Source: Vibrio neptunius (GTDB lineage Bacteria > Pseudomonadota > Gammaproteobacteria > Enterobacterales > Vibrionaceae). Taken from it: a stretch of 64,000 nt of DNA. The position numbers and the translations under genes are program-made. The stretch covers positions 42,683 through 106,682 of the forward strand of contig NZ_JXXU01000027.1 in NCBI RefSeq assembly GCF_000967495.1, written 5' to 3'. Positions 61,108 through 64,000 of this stretch are shown here, in pieces. Under the pieces are notes generated by a model. It ran no database searches and had not been told where the DNA came from. It saw only the letters and a list, made by a program, of their open reading frames with translations. The number at the start of each line of letters is the position of its first letter. Positions within the stretch are counted from its first letter, which is position 1.

Positions 61108-62342
61108 TTAACTCCCAAACGATAGATTACTCAACGTCACTAAGCACGACACAAAAAACAGCGCGTAGCGTGGCAATGTCACTCCTCAAGAAAATCAAAT
61201 CGGGTTCACTAACGGTCATTGAATCTTTCCCCATTTCAGAAAATAGGGTGACGTTTGGTGACACAGGAGCATCACGCTTGCAGGCGGCAATTGAGGTCAA
61301 AAATCCAGACTTTTACGCTAGGCTGCTCAAAGGCGGGAGTATTGCAGCAGGCGAAGCCTACATGGACGGCTGGTGGGACAGCCCAGATTTGACGGTGCTG
61401 ATGGAACTGATGGCCGTGAATTTAGCAACCCTCGATTCTATTGAAGGCCAAAGTAGTATTATCTCTCGAATATCATACCAGCTTGGGCACTGGTTCAACC
61501 GCAACACTGAGAAGAATGCCGCTAAGAATATTAGTGCCCACTATGACTTGAGCAATGAACTCTACGAAACTTTTCTTGATAAAGAGATGTTGTACTCCGC
61601 TGCAATCTTTAATGCGGAATCAGACAGTTTGGAGCAGGCTCAGCGCAACAAAATGGAAAGATTGTGCCAGCAGCTTGAATTGTCCTCTGACGACCAAGTG
61701 ATTGAGATAGGGACAGGTTGGGGTGGCATGGCCATATATATGGCAGAAAAGTATGGGTGCCACGTAACCACCACGACGATCTCAGAACAGCAGTATCAGT
61801 ACGCTAAGCAGAAGATAACCGATAAGGGACTTGATCACAAAATAACTTTGCTAAAGCAGGATTACAGAAAATTAAAAGGGCACTACGACAAGTTGGTGTC
61901 CATTGAAATGATCGAAGCGGTTGGTAAAGAATACTTAGGCTCGTACATTAAAAAGTGTCAGTCTCTTTTAAGGCCAAAAGGCTTGATGGCCATACAAGCC
62001 ATTACTATCGCCGATCAGAGATACGACTATTACAGTAACAATGTCGACTTCATACAGAAGTATATTTTTCCAGGTGGTTTCCTACCTTCGATTACGGCTT
62101 TGACCCAAGCAACAACATCGCATAGCGATTTAGTTTTGCGCAACCTATACGATATTGGCTTGGACTATGCGCAGACATTGAAAGAGTGGCACACACGATT
62201 TGTGTCATCAGAAAGCAATGTCAGGAAGCTAGGTTTTGATGACACCTTTATGCGTATGTGGAAATATTATTTCTGTTACTGTGAAGGTGGATTTCGTGCC
62301 AAGAGCATAAGCACTGTTCATATGACCTTTCAAAAGGCGTGA
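61104..62342 (+). CDS. cfa: Cyclopropane-fatty-acyl-phospholipid synthase-like methyltransferase
   Basis: 412 residues of the SAM-dependent CFAS family that methylates unsaturated acyl chains of phospholipids. An N-terminal domain (FGDTGASRLQAAIEVKNPDFYARLLKGG) is followed by HYDLSNELYETFLDKEMLYS, the SAM loop VIEIGTGWGGMAIYMAEKYG, and FPGGFLPS. In this operon type the enzyme may make cyclopropane or a related methylated lipid. It overlaps DUF1365 upstream and DUF2878 downstream. Confidence 0.88.
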   Translation: MINSQTIDYSTSLSTTQKTARSVAMSLLKKIKSGSLTVIESFPISENRVTFGDTGASRLQAAIEVKNPDFYARLLKGGSIAAGEAYMDGWWDSPDLTVLMELMAVNLATLDSIEGQSSIISRISYQLGHWFNRNTEKNAAKNISAHYDLSNELYETFLDKEMLYSAAIFNAESDSLEQAQRNKMERLCQQLELSSDDQVIEIGTGWGGMAIYMAEKYGCHVTTTTISEQQYQYAKQKITDKGLDHKITLLKQDYRKLKGHYDKLVSIEMIEAVGKEYLGSYIKKCQSLLRPKGLMAIQAITIADQRYDYYSNNVDFIQKYIFPGGFLPSITALTQATTSHSDLVLRNLYDIGLDYAQTLKEWHTRFVSSESNVRKLGFDDTFMRMWKYYFCYCEGGFRAKSISTVHMTFQKA

Positions 62343-62869
62343 TGATGACGACAAAAAAGCTGATTTGTTATTCCCTCTGGTTCCAAGTTGTTTGGGTAGT
62401 TGCTGTACTAGGCCAAGAGAAGTTGCAGTGGGTCGCTGTCGGTCTGGTCGTCGGTACCTATGTATACAGCCAGTTGGTTGCACCAATAAAGCTTGAACGA
62501 GTGTTTTTATTGGCTGTATTGGGTGTCATGGTCGATTATGCCAACATGACGCTGGGTGTATTTCGTTTCACCGATAGTGATTTCCCAATTTGGCTGATGG
62601 CACTTTGGTTTATATTTGTTTGGTACGCCTATTTTCTCGCTCCGATAGTGAGCCGATTTCCCACAATACTCGTATCTATAGTAGGAGGCGTTGGTGGGGC
62701 GTTGAGCTATTTGGCGGGAGAAAAACTTGGCGCGGTCTATTTCCCTTTACCAACGACAACCACGTTGATTGTATTAATGGTGGAGTGGCTGCTCATTGTG
62801 GCAGCCATTATAAAGGTTTATGGAAATGCATCGGATCAAATGGACTACGCTGGTAGGGGTGATCGTTAG
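62342..62869 (+). CDS. DUF2878 membrane protein
   Basis: 175 residues, five or six hydrophobic helices, matching DUF2878: YSLWFQVVWVVAVLG, LGVMVDYANMTLGVFRF, FPIWLMALWFIFVWYAYFLAP and a C-terminal TM. The first codon could be GTG 62339, ATG 62342 or ATG 62345. I choose 62342, which shares a base with the cfa stop. Its function is unknown, but it is a constant member of this operon. It overlaps the next gene by 50 bases. Confidence 0.78.
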   Translation: MMTTKKLICYSLWFQVVWVVAVLGQEKLQWVAVGLVVGTYVYSQLVAPIKLERVFLLAVLGVMVDYANMTLGVFRFTDSDFPIWLMALWFIFVWYAYFLAPIVSRFPTILVSIVGGVGGALSYLAGEKLGAVYFPLPTTTTLIVLMVEWLLIVAAIIKVYGNASDQMDYAGRGDR

Positions 62870-63374
62870 CGTCTTGTTGTTCAGCACAGGCGCAAAAGCC
62901 ACCATGGCTAGCGACGATAAATGGCAGGAATGGCGTAAAGTCGGGAGCGCACAGCTCACTTTTCTCTTTTTCGACGTTTACCAATCTCAGCTCTTCACAC
63001 CGTCTGGTGAGTATATTCTCGGCAAAGATATCTCACCACACCCACTTGCTTTATCTATTAAATATCAACGAGACATCAGCCAGAAACAGTTGGTTGATGC
63101 GACGAGAGAGCAATGGGACAAGTTAGGGTACTCTGATACGGGCCCTTGGGTGACTCAGATCGAGAGGATATTCCCCGACGTTAAAGATGGTCAACAGCTG
63201 ACTTATGTCTCTGATGGTGACACTGGGCGATTCTTTTTTTCGTCACAAAATGACCAAAACCGGTTGATTGGTTCAATCAATGATCCACTTCTGAACGACG
63301 CATTTCTAGCGATATGGCTATCCCCACAAACACAGTACCCCAAGTTAAGACAAGACCTCATTGGAGCGAGATAA
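62820..63374 (+). CDS. Chalcone isomerase-like periplasmic protein
   Basis: 184 residues with an N-terminal signal segment (TTLVGVIVSVLLFSTGAKA) and a chalcone-isomerase-like fold: WRKVGSAQLTFLFFDVYQSQLF, LALSIKYQRDISQKQLVDAT, then FLAIWLSPQTQYPKLRQDLIG. Bacterial members are lipid-binding or unknown. ATG at 62826 is an alternative start. It lies inside the same overlapping operon, its frame running past the start region of the DUF3833 gene. Confidence 0.78.
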   Translation: MEMHRIKWTTLVGVIVSVLLFSTGAKATMASDDKWQEWRKVGSAQLTFLFFDVYQSQLFTPSGEYILGKDISPHPLALSIKYQRDISQKQLVDATREQWDKLGYSDTGPWVTQIERIFPDVKDGQQLTYVSDGDTGRFFFSSQNDQNRLIGSINDPLLNDAFLAIWLSPQTQYPKLRQDLIGAR

Positions 63375-63375
63375 A

Positions 63376-63909
63376 ATGCGAAAGATTAAAACGCTGATTG
63401 TTGTTGGCTTATTAACGCTATTAACCGGGTGCTCTACGGATATATCGGAATACAAAGGCAGTACACCTGCCTTCAATCTGTTTGAGTATTTTGAAGGAGA
63501 GGTGACAGCTTGGGGAATGGTTCAGGATTATACCAACAAGCAGCAACGTCGTTTTAAAGTTGATATTGTCGGCAGTATCGATGGTGATACCCTAACTCTT
63601 GTCGAAGACTTTGAGTTCGATGATGGCGAGCTCGACCAAAGGATTTGGAAGATCAAAAGACTCAGCGATAATACCTACGCGGGAGAAGCTGGAGACATCT
63701 TAGGTGTCGCACGAGGCAAAGAAGAGGGTAACGCATTGCACTGGGTCTATGACTTTGAGCTTGTCGTCGACGGTTCTACAATAACGGTCGCGTTTGATGA
63801 TTGGTTGTTCAGACAAGACGAGAAGCATGTATTCAATATCACGAGCATACGAAAGTTCGGCATTGAGGTAGGCAAAATTACGCTATTCTTTCAAAAAGTA
63901 GACATTTAG
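63376..63909 (+). CDS. DUF3833 lipoprotein
   Basis: 177 residues. A lipoprotein signal with lipobox LLTGC is followed by a beta-rich domain matching DUF3833: FNLFEYFEGEVTAWGMVQDY, RRFKVDIVGSIDGDTLTLVEDF, then HWVYDFEL and VFNITSIRKFGIEVG. An upstream TTG at 63361 is rejected because ATG 63376 has GGAG before it and gives a proper signal. It is the last gene of the operon in this window; it probably sits in the outer membrane and may carry or bind lipid. Confidence 0.82.
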   Translation: MRKIKTLIVVGLLTLLTGCSTDISEYKGSTPAFNLFEYFEGEVTAWGMVQDYTNKQQRRFKVDIVGSIDGDTLTLVEDFEFDDGELDQRIWKIKRLSDNTYAGEAGDILGVARGKEEGNALHWVYDFELVVDGSTITVAFDDWLFRQDEKHVFNITSIRKFGIEVGKITLFFQKVDI

Positions 63910-63938
63910 TCGATTCGATAGTGGTGTCCAATCGATGT

Positions 63939-63969
63939 AAAAAAGGGTTGACGCATTGACGTCAACCCT
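63939..63969 (-). terminator. Minus-strand terminator at the right edge
   Basis: On the minus strand, AGGGTTGACG and CGTCAACCCT form a ten-pair stem followed by six Ts. It shows that a minus-strand gene enters from beyond the window and converges on the cfa operon. Confidence 0.8.
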
Positions 63970-64000
63970 AAATGTTTACATTGTCTCGTCCTGAAATGTG

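Overview
The window reads as a Vibrio-type gammaproteobacterial chromosome. The evidence is a chain of vibrio-like housekeeping blocks: a psrA-fadE-fabV fatty-acid block, a divergent bioA / bioBFCD biotin locus, a dinG-yfcA-priC-rsmS-roxA operon, a highly expressed OmpU/OmpL-like porin with vibrio-style codon use, manA next to a Mak-type fructokinase, and a cfa-containing lipid/photo-oxidative-stress operon. Two accessory regions interrupt this backbone. No tRNA, rRNA, CRISPR array, integrase or insertion sequence was recognised.

Region 1 (1-8.0 kb) is a defence island. It holds the end of jetA, then jetB, jetC and jetD of a compact Wadjet-like SMC plasmid-defence system with overlapping genes. 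A 1119-residue SF1 helicase with a long coiled-coil insert follows. Region 2 (8.1-17.5 kb) is a type VI secretion (T6SS) cargo module: a DUF6484 protein, a PAAR-like (DUF4150) carrier, a separate AHH/HNH nuclease ORF, and an array of six intact plus one truncated Imm11-like (DUF1629) immunity genes. It lies between a broken 3' relic and an intact copy of a PPC-domain (DUF296) gene. Region 3 (17.6-26.5 kb) is core metabolism: PPC protein, manA, mak, a DUF1496 protein, an ACC-deaminase-like PLP enzyme, psrA, fadE and fabV.

Region 4 (26.5-40.9 kb) is a second T6SS module: vgrG, a DUF4123 adaptor and a LysM-containing large effector. Behind it is a rearranged array of SUMF1/FGE-like lipoprotein genes (three intact, pieces of three more), two near-identical single-TM proteins, an orphan effector C-terminal cassette and shared 140-bp intergenic repeats. 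The pieces fit a tandem duplication of about 4.3 kb followed by a deletion in the second copy. An unrecognised 548-residue protein closes the region.

Region 5 (40.9-64 kb) is core again: xthA, a chemoreceptor, roxA-rsmS-priC-yfcA-dinG (minus strand), porin, a DUF2057 protein, the biotin locus with a BirA-like operator, a small conserved-looking ORF, htpX, and an eight-gene operon (NTF2-like, SDR, FAD oxidoreductase, DUF1365, cfa, DUF2878, chalcone-isomerase-like, DUF3833 lipoprotein) preceded by TTGTACA boxes. The operon reaches almost to the right edge, where a minus-strand terminator implies a convergent neighbour.

Family names come from reading the proteins by eye, without database searches. 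The most interesting material is the two toxin/immunity arrays, where repeats, scars and junctions record how immunity genes were duplicated, and the Wadjet-helicase pair.
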